Shown piece after piece: positions 10,663-24,529 of a stretch of 28,606 nt of DNA. The first letter of the stretch is position 1, and every line of letters begins with the position of its first letter. Position numbers and translations under genes: made by a program. The DNA is taken from contig JAHBMJ010000942.1 in assembly GCA_018398765.1 (NCBI GenBank), positions 9,721 to 38,326 on the forward strand. Direction: 5' to 3'. The notes beneath the pieces were generated by a model. It had not been told where the DNA came from and ran no database searches. It saw only the letters and a list, made by a program, of their open reading frames with translations. Source of the stretch: Chromera velia. Its lineage: Eukaryota; Sar; Chromeraceae.

Positions 10663-10737
10663 ATGCCTCGTTTTCCAAGCTATGAAAAGCTTTCTTTGAG
10701 TAAAACAGAAGACGTGGACGCTATTGTGGAGGATCTG
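10663..10737 (+). CDS. Possible short first exon interrupted downstream by retrotransposon
   Basis: An ATG opens 25 codons with protein-like composition (MPRFPSYEKLSLSKTEDVDA, then IVEDL). They are followed exactly by GTATGTGAAG, a good donor. A different frame over 10540-10695 is strongly hydrophobic but broken by a stop, so the strand and frame are uncertain. If real, the retrotransposon at 10834 would sit in its first intron. No downstream exon was identified. Confidence 0.2.
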
Positions 10738-10828
10738 GTATGTGAAGTGTGTGCATGTCTGTTCCGGAATTTTTGTGTCTAGTCTCTCCGTCTCTTCTGG
10801 CCTCTGTGTCTTTTCACGTCGTGACATG

Positions 10829-10833
10829 CGCTG
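10829..10833. repeat. Left target-site duplication of the LTR element
   Basis: CGCTG here corresponds to TGCTG at 16724-16728 directly after the 3' LTR. The single difference is a C/T transition at a CpG. A five-base duplication is typical of Ty3/gypsy integration. Confidence 0.6.
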
Positions 10834-11177
10834 CGTAATATAGTGAGGCGAGCCACGGGACCGGCCAATCCTGGGGTGAGCCGAACTAACGTGCACCGCC
10901 GCCGCACAGGACGCCCGCAGCTCAGAGACCAACACATGCACGCAGGCTTATGGAGGCGCCGCCATGCCAGTCTGTATTAGAAAAGAATTAAATAAAATAG
11001 AAATAAAGTGGAATTAATTCAGTCAGCTGCGTATAGCCTGGATTGAGTAAACAACAGTTGCTTGCAAAGCTTCTGGAAGCAGTTTGGAAGTGAACCTTGA
11101 ACTGACAGACTTTCCGTAGTAGAGATCTAACTGAACTAAGTGCGATCACTTAGGAGAAGAGAAGCTACCTCCTTACG
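10834..11177 (+). repeat. 5' LTR
   Basis: It is 344 bases long and the same length as the 3' LTR at 16380-16723, with no gaps. The ends form a short inverted repeat, CGTAA and TTACG, instead of the usual TG and CA. An AT-rich AATTAAATAAAATA stretch near 10987 could include the transcript processing signal. Confidence 0.93.
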
Positions 11178-11195
11178 TGGTAGCACAGACTCTGA
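11178..11195 (+). promoter_or_regulatory. Primer binding site, initiator-tRNA-Met-like
   Basis: TGGTAGCACAGACTC starts at the first base after the 5' LTR. Its first eight bases match the complement of the 3' end of eukaryotic initiator methionine tRNA, and later bases match in part. Reverse transcription would start here. Confidence 0.6.
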
Positions 11196-13129
11196 GCCTG
11201 GTTGATCTCTCTAGGACCTCTGTTGCTCGGTCTGATCCTGTATCAGTCATCTTCTTTTTTGGCAAGTAAATTCTTTTCTTCTCCCAAGACTCTCTCTCGA
11301 TGGAGCAGGTTCTGCAGTAATTGCTGGAGGGGCAGCAATTCATGTAGCAGCAGATGATCCAGGTGTAGCAGACGCAACAACTTCAGCAACAATAGATGGA
11401 CGCTCTGGGAGCACAGCAGCAACAAACAGCCACCGACGGGGGCCCAATCTATCAACAGCAGCAGCAGATACCAGAACAGCAGCAGCAGCAGCGGATGAAT
11501 CAACAGCCAACTTCTCCACCTCCCCAGCGGTCGAACTTTAAGGCGAAAGAGCCGCCGGTGTTTCATCGGGATCGGAAGTTGCTCGAAGGTTGGGTCACGG
11601 ATATGAGGGAATACATACAGCTCTCCGATATTCAGGTGTTGAAGCAGTTGGGGTCGGTGCGTCAATACTTCTTCCGATTCCTCAAGCAATGGTATGACAA
11701 GACGCAGAGGTCCGCCTCTCCTTTTGTCAACGTAGAAGATCTCTTCACCCGTCTGTTCGAGCGTTTCCCCGATCCAAACAAACAGACAGACTTGAGAGGA
11801 GAAGTCCGAAACGTCCGTTATCAGGGCAATGAGGGGGTTTACAAGTACTCTGTCCGATTTAACGATATTGCAGAAGGAATCGTTGATGTGAGTGAGATCG
11901 ATTTGATGTATGACTACATTCGGGGCCTTCCGGATGAGGTGAGGAAGGAAGTGAGGAGGAGGAAGCCTGACAGTCTCGATACTGCGATGAAGGATGCAGA
12001 GGAGGCCGAGCAGCTGTTAAGTGGGGGGAGAAAGAAAGACTACGGGGGCCAGGGCAGAGACGGGCGAAGTGATTCGCACCCGCCTTTGCGACCTCAGTCC
12101 CAATCGAACGATGGGCCCGTCCCGATGGATCTCAACCGAATCTCCCAAATTTATTCCCTTTCCCAAGATGAGATCAAGAGGCATATTCAGGAGAATAGGT
12201 GCTTCAATTGTCACGCGGTGGGACACTCTGCACGCCAGTGTAGGAACCGCAAGCAGCAACAGCAACAACAGGGTCCTAGGGGTCACAGGGGTCAGAAAAA
12301 TTTCTACGGAGGTCAGGGACGCATGCACAACCTGCAGAGTGGGGTGCAGCAGCACTATGGTGGTTCGGTGCAAGGGCAGTGGGGGAATCCAGTCACCCCG
12401 CAGGGGCTTACGCCTCCCCCTGGACTGTGCTCACCACCGCAGTTCCAGGGGAACCCTCCCCAGTGGTCACAGCGCCAGCAGCAGAAGGCACCTCCGAGAG
12501 GGATGTACTCCACGACTGGGGGCAGGACAGGCAGGAGGGGGAAATTGATCACCTTCCATGGCACAGCGAATGACATCCCGATCCGTGCCCTTTGGGATCC
12601 AGGGGCGGACTCCATTTATGTGAGCAAGAGAGTTGTTGAGGCCGGGGAGTTCCGTTTGTCCGCCTTGGAGCCCTCTACGTGCAAAGGGGGCATCCGTCTC
12701 GATGGTGCGCAGGCTCCCTCGACTACTGTCCAATGGGAGGCGCCTGATATCGATCTGAAAATTCAGGACTTCGCAGCCCCCCTGACCATGACTGTACTCG
12801 ATTTAGATGAGGATTATGATGTGGTCCTGGGGATGCCTTTCTGTGAGACCTTCAAACCCCTTCCCGATTTCGAAGCGAAGTCTCTCTTCATCGCTGCAGA
12901 TCGTTCTCCCTCCGGGTCGCAGTTCACACTGTATGACATTCCGGGGGCCGAGCCTGAGCCCCTGACCTACAGAGAGATCCGTAGGCTTTCCAAGAAGGAA
13001 TCTACCACCTTCCAGTGCTACCGTCTTGAGGTCCGCTCTCTTCCCTCCGTTTCCTCCCCCCTGGAGGTCAACCGAATCCAAGGAGCCACGACACAGAAGC
13101 CCCCGCCTCTCTCGTCTTTCCCGCCAATT

Positions 13130-16265
<3,136 letters not shown>

Positions 16266-16365
16266 CGATCAAAGTGAATAGACAGGAATTATACGGTCAA
16301 TTTTGGTTGGCAGTTAACCGCAGAAAAGCTGAGAAGAATGACAGAGCGCGTGGGACATACGCTCC

Positions 16366-16379
16366 AAGGGGGAGGGGCA
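16366..16379 (+). promoter_or_regulatory. Polypurine tract
   Basis: AAGGGGGAGGGGCA lies directly before the 3' LTR. It is the expected primer for plus-strand DNA synthesis in an LTR retrotransposon. Confidence 0.8.
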
Positions 16380-16723
16380 CGTAACATAGTGAGGCGAGCC
16401 ACGGGACCGGCCAATTCCGGGGTGAGCCGAACTAACGTGCACCGCCGCCGCATGGGACGTCCGCAACTCAGAGACCAACACATGCATGCAGGCTCATGGA
16501 GGCGCCGCCATGCCAGTCTGTATTAGAAGAGAATTAAATAAAATAAAAATAAAGTGGAATTAATTCAGTCAGCTGCGTATAGCCTGGATTGAGTAAACAA
16601 CAGTTGCTTGCAAAGCTTCTGGAAGCAGTTTAGAAGTGAACCTTGAACTGACAGACTTTCCGTAGTAGAGATCTAACTGAACTAAGTGCGATCACTTAGG
16701 AGAAGAGGAGCTACCTCCTTACA
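16380..16723 (+). repeat. 3' LTR
   Basis: It aligns to 10834-11177 without gaps, with 14 differences that are all transitions. It starts CGTAACA and ends TTACA, so its right end is CA where the 5' LTR has CG. Confidence 0.93.
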
Positions 16724-16739
16724 TGCTGTATGTACGTCA

Positions 16740-17830
16740 GCGCTTTACTGTGTTTGCATTCATTGCTTTTGCAGCCTCTCTTCCCTCTATGGCGTTTCTG
16801 CAAGTCCATCCATTTATTCTGTCTGCATCAGGTCTTCTTTTCTCGTTCATTGTCTCTGCCTGGTTTCTCCTCTTTGTGCCAATGCGCATTCCCTCCGTAT
16901 CCCTCCGCATTTCTTCTTTCATCTTCGTTCAAACATTCTCTCTGTGTTTGCCTTGGCGCAATTCTCCGATCATTGCATGTCTTTGCATCTTTTCTCTCCT
17001 CTCGATGTATCCATTCCCTCTGATCGAGACGCTACTGCTGTCTCTACACATTGACTATCTTTGCATCACTTCTGTCGTCTCGATATGTTAATTCGCCTTG
17101 CATCGCTTCTGCCATCTCCATGCATTGCATGACTCTCTCTATATCACTGTTGCCTTGTCCATCCATTGACTCTCTCTGCATAACTGTTGTCTTCTCCATG
17201 AGTTGACTGCTTCGCTGCCATCTCCACGCGTTGGCCCTGTTACGTCGCTGTTGCCTTCTCTATCCTTCCGTATCTTTCTTTATGCATTGGCTCTAACTGA
17301 GTCTCTTAAAGTTTACGTCGCTTCTCTTGCCTCCATGCGTTGATTCTCTCTTCGCCGCTTCTGCCAGGCTAGCTGCCGCGTCTCCATGCATTCAATTTGA
17401 CTCTATCTGCATCACTTCTGCCACCTCTATATGTTGACTCTCTGTGTATCGCTTTAGCCACTTCAATGCATTCACTCTGTCTTTCTCACTTCTCAGACTG
17501 CCGCCTCCATGCGTTGACTCCCTCTGCATCGCTGTTGCATTCTCCAAATCCACTGCCTCTCTCTGCTTCGTTGCTGCCACCTTTATGCATGGACATGCAT
17601 TAACTTTCTTTCTAGCTTTCTTTGCATCCTAGCTTTGCCTAGAGCTTTGCGTCACTTCTGCCGTCTGCTAGCCGTCTGCGAGCATTCGCTCTCTGTGGGG
17701 CCGCGTCTGTCCATCGCTGTTCATTTAACGTATCTGCATCGTATCACCGCCTTGCTGTCAATATACATTCAGAGTTTGTCGATCTATTTGTTTTTGCGGT
17801 CTCTTTTCATCGCTTCTCTTTCTTGTACGA
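16740..17830 (+). repeat. Degenerate pyrimidine-rich minisatellite
   Basis: The motif CTCTCTGCATCrCTkyTGCCwTCTCCATGCrTTGA recurs in decayed form, clearest between about 17040 and 17600, with spacing near 35-45 bases. Reading frames of 60-120 codons across it come from the repeat and show no domain. The part from 16740 to 17030 is similar in composition but less periodic. Confidence 0.65.
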
Positions 17831-18871
17831 GTGCACAATAAACAAAAGTGATTAAACTTCTTTACACCCACTTGCCAAGTATGGTATGTTATTGCTGATC
17901 AATGAGAGCTAGTTGCTTCGGCATGTTTACTTTGAAATTCCTGAATTCTGTAAGATGAGTAAATATTCAAATGTACTAGCAAATGTATTCACATGCTTGC
18001 GTGAATATATTAATTGAGCTCACCGCCAGGCCTAGGTGCCGGCATAGGTTTGCGCCCCAGAAGCGTACACCATGCGTAAATAGTAGTGTTGAGAGTAGCT
18101 GAGACATAAAGTATAAATATGCAGACAGATTATCTTTTGTTTACTAACTGATGCATGCCGCTAACTTCAATTTAATGCAATTTCATTTTTTAAAAACACT
18201 TTTTTAAAATAACATTTTTTTATGTTGCACTATGTCGGTTTAAAAACCGTTCAATTCAATTTTTGTGCTTCAAGTCATTTCAAGCCGAATTCAGAAGTTT
18301 TCTGTGGCTTTCCGGGGCCGTTCGCACGCTTGCGCGTGCGTCAGATCGGCCGTTCGCACGCTTGCGCGTGCGTCAGATCGAAAACTGTTGACCGTGTCAG
18401 TCACTGTTCGAATCATATCACATCAGATTGACTTCTGTAGCGTACACATGATCTTGCTAGCCGGAAACAATTGAAAGCTTCAATGTTTCCCAGCGGTCCA
18501 CCACGTTCCATGCTCCCACCCCGGCTGGCCTTTCGATCGATCAAGCACAGCCCACGCACTTCAGCAACCCTGAGTCTTGGGATGTTCTGAGCCATGAATC
18601 AGTAGAATCCGAGATGGTCGCACGAATTCTTGACCCAGACCTGAAAATTGTCCCTCGCGACCTGCAGTCACTGTGTGTAGCAAAATCGTCCCCCCGAGTA
18701 GCTGCAGCAGGATCGACTTTCTCTGGCGTGATCGTCGGTCCAATATCGTCGTGATCGAAAGAAAAACCCGCCACCTGGCACGTCTCATAATTTTTGCGGC
18801 GCAATTCGATATTGAAATATTTGCCCTCGCTCGATTGTCAGCTTTGCTTTGGCACTACGCCATTTGAAGGA
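17831..18871. other. Intergenic region with a hairpin repeat
   Basis: No gene is supported. The left half is AT-rich. The 18316-18379 hairpin repeat is listed separately. From about 18480 the sequence becomes more complex and may hold the promoter or an earlier exon of the possible gene starting near 18872, but I found no exon there. Confidence 0.45.
18316..18379. repeat. Perfect 2 x 32-base tandem repeat with hairpin
   Basis: Copies 18316-18347 and 18348-18379 are identical. Each contains CGCACGC TTGC GCGTGCG, a 7-base perfect stem with a 4-base loop. Identity of the copies suggests a recent duplication. Confidence 0.9.
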
Positions 18872-20447
18872 ATGCATCCACTTTCCCCTTCTGCTGAACC
18901 CTTTTTAGACTCTCTGAATTCACGGCTGGGGCGTCTGTCTTTCGGAGACGGAGGAGGGCAGAGGGAGGGGGGGGCGGGGGAGCATGAAAAAGACGTTTCC
19001 ACAAACAAGCGACCCCGGGAGGCAAGCGTCACGGCCCCGTGCCCACAAAGGCATCGCCCTGTGAGAAAGGCTTCCGGGGCAGATGAGCAAATGGAGGTTT
19101 ACCGGTGGTCTGGTACTGGCGTGAACGCCTCTTCGGCTTTCGATACGCCTCGTCGCTTTCCCCTTGACCGCCGCCGACCGAGGACTGGGCACGAGGACCA
19201 CCAGTCTCTCAGGGGAGGTAGTTCTGCAGAGTTCCCGGGATATCCGTACAGTGGGCCGGCGTGGCCTGATCCTGACGTCCTCGGAAGGACACACTGGCCG
19301 TTCGCACCGCCTCCTCACTCTCTGGTTCTGCCGCCTGTCCGAGGCGCTCCGGTTGAGTGGCGTGACGATTCTCCTTTGGAGGGGCGGCACAGCAGGGGCA
19401 GCATGGAGGGAGAGAGGCCCCGTTCCCCTTCCCCTTCTCCTCCATCCCCCTGGATCTACCTGGAAGGTCTCGAGAGGGGGGCCAGGTGTGCTCTCGTGTT
19501 GGTGTTATATTTGGTCAGTGCGAGGGAGGGACCAGTGAAGGCGAGTTGCTTTCTTTCTGTTCGAATGAAGATGACGGGACGATAAGAGTTCCTGTCTCTC
19601 TTTGGAGTGTCGGGGGCGTGACTGAAAAGTGTTGTAGAAAGACATTCGGTGAACGCAATCGGTAGCTCTCTCTGTTGGGTTCGACTCAAGAAGGGAGGGC
19701 GGGAAGGGAAAGATATGAATGAACTCCCACGTGTCAGGAGGCACCATTGCAAGAGGAGAAGAATGTCGGAGAGATGCCGAAGTGCGTATCTTGTCTTTTT
19801 AGAAATCCTCCTCAGTCCATGTGAGGTAGAAAAATGAAGAATTAATTTTGAGAAACAGAATGCTGGGAGAGAAAGACAGTTCAGATTGCAGTTTTGTGAG
19901 AGGGTTCCCTTTGCTGAATTGATGGGAGGTTTGTTTGTTGAATTGATACCCTCCCTCCGTCTTCTCTCCCTCTCTCTCTCTCACACACACATACACACAC
20001 ACACACACAGAGGGGGGGGGTATCGACACCTCCACACTTACAGAGTGAGTGACTCTTGATTGTGTGACTCTTGCATCTTTCTTTGTCTTCCTTGTCGTGT
20101 TGTTGTTCTGTACCCTTCCTTTGTTTCCTCTGTCACTGTGGTTTCTTGTCTTCTCTGCTCTGCTCTGCTCTGTGGTCTGTCTGTCGGCCCTCGTGTCCTG
20201 ACTGAGAGGGGGCCCTCCCTCCCGCCCGTCTGCCTCTCTTCCTCCAATTCCGTTTCGGTTCGGGGGTTTTGGCGGGTTCACTAATCTTCGGATTCTTTGT
20301 GAAGTCGGGTCGTCGGTACCTTTCCCCCCGACTCTCATGAACACACTGAACTGTCTGCGGCTGCCTGGCTCGCTGGGTTGGTGTTGTGCTGACACTTTTG
20401 CATTCGCTCACTGCCAGTGTGCTGCTGCAGCACACACCCACACCCAC

Positions 20448-20484
<37 letters not shown>

Positions 20485-20538
20485 CCACACACATGCAGGT
20501 CCCCAGACGAAGAAAGAAAGAAAGAAAGAAAGAAAGGA

Positions 20539-20586
<48 letters not shown>

Positions 20587-21249
20587 GAGAAAGAGAGAAA
20601 GAGAGAAAGAAAAAAGAAAGAGAAAAAGAAAAGAAAACCACCCATGCGCGCAGCGGCCCTCATCTGTATCCATACACTGATGTCCCTGCAGGCAGCGGCC
20701 CTCATCTGTATCCATACACTGATGTCCCTCCACGCGGACATGGCGGGAAAAATGGAGGTCGGTGCAGAGACTCATGGGATGGCCTCTTTTTCTCCGTCTG
20801 CCTGCCTGCCTGCCTGCCGGTCTTTCTGTTTGGACGTTCTTTGTCAAAACAAACGGGGGAGGCTCCACTTTCTCTTCTCTCTTTTTCTTTTTCGCATGGT
20901 CGGTGGCGAGTTTTTCCTTTCTGTCCTTTTTAAGCGCTCTTTCATTTCTCTCACACACACTCACACACGCACACACACCATCTCTCCCCCTTCTTTCTTT
21001 ATTTTCTTTTTTTCTCTCTTGTCTTTCTTTTTTTCTTTTCTTTCTTTTTGTCTGTCTGTCTGTCCCTCTGTTCTTTCTTTCTTTTGTCTGTTGTATTCAT
21101 GAAGAAAAGGAGGGAGAAGCAGAAGAAACATACAGTCTGTCTGTCAGTCTCTCCGTCTCTTTTCCTCTTTCTCTATCTTTTGATACTTTTATTTGCTTGA
21201 TGTTGGTATTCTCCTCTCTTCTTTCCTGTCGGGGTCCTTGAAGGCCTCC

Positions 21250-21291
<42 letters not shown>

Positions 21292-21314
21292 GTCTGTCTG
21301 TCTGTCTCTGTCTC

Positions 21315-21399
<85 letters not shown>

Positions 21400-21406
21400 G
21401 TCTCTG

Positions 21407-21437
<31 letters not shown>

Positions 21438-24155
21438 ATCTATCTCTCTGCGTCTCTCTGTCTCTGCGTTCTCCTTCCTCCACAGGCGCTGGCTGCATGA
21501 ACTTCCCTTCCCGTCCTCTGAATGAAGAGTGTGATGTGAACCCTCCCCTCCGCTCACGTGCCTGTGTTCACTCACATGCAGCAAGCAGTGCATGAGGAAG
21601 AGAGCCGCTCACGTGCCTGTGTTCACTCACATGCAGCAAGCAGTGCATGAGGAAGAGAGCCGCTCACGTGCCTGTGTTCACTCACATGCAGCAAGCAGTG
21701 CATGAGGAAGAGAGCCGCTCACGTGCCTGTGTTCACTCACATGCAGCAAGCAGTGCATGAGGAAGAGAGCCGCTCACGTGCCTGTGTTCACTCACATGCA
21801 GCAAGCAGTGCATGAGGAAGAGAGCCGCTCACGTGCCTGTGTTCACTCACATGCAGCAAGCAGTGCATGAGGAAGAGAGCCGCTCACGTGCCTGTGTTCA
21901 CTCACATGCAGCAAGCAGTGCATGAGGAAGAGAGCCGCTCACGTGCCTGTGTTCACTCACATGCAGCAAGCAGTGCATGAGGAAGAGAGCCGCTCACGTG
22001 TCTGTGTTCACTCACATGCAGCAAGCAGTGCATGAGGAAGAGAGCCGAATTGACTCCTGCAGGGAGCGATGGCTTCACAACGGGTCCGTGGTCTGGGGGG
22101 GGGTGATAGATTGGCCTGGTCGACACAGCTAGGTAGAGAAGGGAAGGGAAGGGGGAAGGGAGGGCCTGTGAATATGGCCTGAACGATGAATAGCATGCGT
22201 TTTTCTTTTGCGACAGTCCGCCTGTTCCTTCGCTTTTGAGAGAAAAATGGTTTGGAAGCTGTCTTGCGAGAAAGAGAAGGGCCCGCCGTCATCACTCACC
22301 AATCAATCAATCGTGGTCAAAGTCCACCATTAACTTGTTTGTCGTCAATAAATTAATCTGTCGTCTCCTTTCCTCTTCATTGTGGTGCGTGCATGTCGGG
22401 CGGGTCTCTGTCTCATCTCATCAATCGTCTGATATGGCCCTCGTTCGCTCCCTCCAGTTTCCCTCCTGTTTCGCCCTCCCTCGCTTCCTTCCGTCCTTCC
22501 TTCCTTCCATTCATTGCGCATTCATTCGTTTGCTTTCCCTCACTCGGTTGCCTGCCTGCAGGTGCGCAGGAGAAGAGAATCCGTCCTCACCTGTGGTCAG
22601 GCGAGAATGTGACGCGGCTGCTGCCTGCGTGCGGTCTGCAGCATCTCTCCTGCCTGCGGATGCGTCAGCAGCAGCAGAAGGGGTCCAGATGGGGGGGGGC
22701 GGTGCAGGGTGGCAGGGGGTCTTCCCTTTTTCTTTTTCTTCTGCCTTTCCTTGCGGACGGCAGATGTCTCTGTCGCGGTTTTCTGGACGGACCCGCGGCT
22801 TTTTCCTCCTGCTGGGAGACGCAGTGGCGGCATTTGCGTCGCCTTTCTCACTGTCAGCTTGCAAGGGGCGGGTGCAGCACAGCTAGATGAGTTTGTTTGC
22901 TTCTGTTGAGGGTTGATTGTCAGAATATGACAGCAGTCGAGTTTCTGTACGTTCACATTTTGGTCTTTTCTTGATGAGATGGAATCTGCTTTCATCCCCT
23001 CGTTCATTTTCCTTCCGGAGTCCCCCTTCTCGTTAGCTTTCTTTCTTTCTTTTCTTTCTTTCTTTCCTTCCTTCCTTTCTTTCTTTCTTTCTTTCTTTCT
23101 TTTCTTTCTTTCTTTCTTTCTTTCTTTTCTTTCTTTCTTTCTTTCTTTCAGTCGTCTCTTTCTTCTGTTCTCTCTCTGTCTGTTGTTGCCTTGACCCTCT
23201 GCTCCTTCCTTCCGTCCTTCCTTCCTTCCTTCCTGGCTTCGTGGAGAGTGTAGCTGCTTCGCGTGAGGAAAACGGTGAGCAGCCCGTTTGCACGTTTTCC
23301 TGTTCGATTCGCAGGCTTTCCGCTCCACCGATAGCCGAGCTGCGAGATTTAGCTGACACTTACAGCTGCTTTGTTAGTATCTATCTGCATGGAGGGAGAG
23401 CTGCGCTTCTTTTTTGCCCGTCGACCCGTCCTCCTCCTTTCTCGTGCAGGTACAACGCTGCCATCATTTGCCTTCTGCTTCTTGCTGCCCGCCTGCTGTG
23501 GCCGCAAGGAGACAGAGTGAGAGAACCACCACGAAGGCACAGCGGGAGGGCCCACAACAGAAGAAACGGCAGTAGTGCCTCTGTTTCCGCTGACACAGGA
23601 GGACGGCATCCGGACCAGCTTGGGGAGGAGGAGGAGGAGCCAGGGTTTGGTGTTGGCTGTTCAAGAAACGGGAGAGGAGCACAGAGCTGCGTGGTCGGGC
23701 TCGCAGCTCAGGGCCAAGGTCGTTCATCTCACGGTCATCCTTTTCGCTCTTCTCCAGTGGGGGGTTTGGGGGAGTCAACGGCCGGGTATGAGTATGTAAG
23801 AGACAGGCGGCAAGTCCATTCTTCAGGGGACTATGCTCGTCGGTTCTCTGGTCATTCGTCTGAACGATCGGGGGGGCGAGAAAGCGAAAACGGGGGGCGA
23901 GAAAGCGAAAACGAAAGCGCTGGTGCTGCGTGTTTGGGGTCCCAAAAAGGAAAAGGAGAGAGAGGCCCATTCTGTCAATCGATTTTGATTAGAGGCAGAG
24001 AGGAGCCCCCTGTCAGTGTGGGTTCTCGGTGGAGAGAGGGAGGGGAGTTTTCTGATCAGGGTGACACAGATTCATGTGGGCAGGGAGGGAGAGGGAGTAA
24101 GCAGGGGGAGGGGAAGGCCAAGGGGTGGTTTCGATTTTTTCCTTGGGCAAATTGA
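18872..24155 (+). CDS. Possible multi-exon gene for a disordered protein, function unknown
   Basis: Three coding-like islands lie on the plus strand. Island 1 is open from ATG 18794 or 18872 to donors near 19466 (GAAG/GTCTCG) or 19485 (CCAG/GTGTGC). It encodes a Pro-, Arg-, Gly- and Ser-rich protein starting MHPLSPSAEPFLDSLNSRLG. Island 2 follows a CCTGCAG acceptor near 22561. Island 3 follows a TCTCGTGCAG acceptor at 23449 (or a later one at 23510) and is open to TGA 24153-24155. It holds an acidic run, two GGRESEN repeats in frame and the C-terminus GWFRFFPWAN. The intervening DNA has the same kind of repeats as the BBS4 introns. I recognise no domain, the exon chain is unproven, and parts may be chance open frames in GC-rich DNA. 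Confidence 0.3.
19979..20011. repeat. CA microsatellite
   Basis: CT units, then CA units with one TA interruption. It lies in the presumed intronic part of the 18.9-24.2 kb region. Confidence 0.85.
20451..20636. repeat. GA and GAAA compound microsatellites
   Basis: A pure GA run (20451-20482) is followed after a short unique piece by a long GAAA/GAGA array from 20511. Long open frames on both strands here come from the repeat and are not genes. Confidence 0.92.
20650..20730. repeat. Two tandem 42-base units
   Basis: GCAGCGGCCCTCATCTG starts at 20650 and again at 20692. The copies are nearly identical to about 20730. The period is a multiple of three, so both strands read as duplicated 14-residue blocks, but no gene context supports coding. 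Confidence 0.85.
21030..21160 (-). repeat. Copy of the BBS4 intronic composite repeat
   Basis: Read on the minus strand, this stretch gives TTTTCTTCATG, then ACAACAGACAAAAGAAAG and GACA units, flanked by GACTGTATGTTTCTTC. This matches the units at 2780-3120 with few differences. Confidence 0.6.
21251..21462. repeat. CT / CTGT microsatellite
   Basis: About 210 bases of CT units are interrupted by GTCT in blocks. No unique sequence is present. Confidence 0.93.
21551..22045. repeat. Minisatellite: nine 55-base units
   Basis: Units start at 21551, 21606, 21661, 21716, 21771, 21826, 21881, 21936 and 21991. Eight appear identical; the last has one C-to-T change (CACGTGTCTGTG). Each unit includes CACGTG and an inverted pair ATGCA and TGCAT. 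The period is not a multiple of three, so a continuous coding repeat is unlikely. Confidence 0.97.
22140..22560. other. Unassigned stretch between minisatellite and coding-like island
   Basis: GGGAAG-rich, then pyrimidine-rich sequence ending in CCTGCCTGCAG, a plausible splice acceptor. No separate gene is seen. Confidence 0.4.
23036..23151. repeat. CTTT microsatellite
   Basis: Long CTTT array with CTTC and TTTTC interruptions. It lies between the second and third coding-like islands of the plus-strand region. Confidence 0.93.
23869..23912 (+). repeat. Two 21-base units in a coding-like frame
   Basis: GGGGGGCGAGAAAGCGAAAAC occurs twice in tandem and reads GGRESEN twice in the open frame of island 3. 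A period divisible by three is weak support that this frame is translated. Confidence 0.7.
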
Positions 24156-24529
24156 CGGGCCCCCCCCCGTCACCGCATGTCTGTCGGAGCAGACCGTTGG
24201 AATCTGGACGGCTGGCACGCCGGCTGCTGCAGAGTTCCTGCATGGGCAGCCTGCATGATGTATCTATCCCAAATCCGTGGCGAGAAGACGCATTGAGGTT
24301 CGAACTCGCGCTCAGACAAGCATCAGGCTGGATGAGACAGGGTGACATCAGGCTACTCTGTTCCCGGTTGACTGGAATCTAGCCTGGAATCTAGCTGACA
24401 GTCATCTTCAAGTTGCTCCGCTATTACGGCAACAGACTGCGGCGCAACCCGGAAGATTAATCCTGCCCTAATAGTATCATATCCTAAGATTCCTAACAGC
24501 CACTGCGGCAGTATAGTATATAGTCTCTA
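24156..24529. other. Intergenic stretch, no gene seen
   Basis: The sequence downstream of the TGA at 24153 holds no motif I can support. It contains short repeated AATCTAGC words near 24380. Confidence 0.4.

Larger units (their letters stand above)
9161..10833. other. Region between GT repeat and retrotransposon, no confident gene
   Basis: The 9230-9750 part is pyrimidine-rich with many TCTG and TGCATG words. A CATAGCATAA repeat of about three units lies at 9978-10007. An exon-like ORF occurs at 10663-10737 (listed separately). I see nothing else that can be supported. Confidence 0.5.

Noticed and set aside
20335-21241. Several open frames over 150 codons on both strands
   Set aside because: They consist of Lys-Glu-Arg or Phe-Leu-Ser runs from GAAA and CTTT arrays and overlap each other in all frames.
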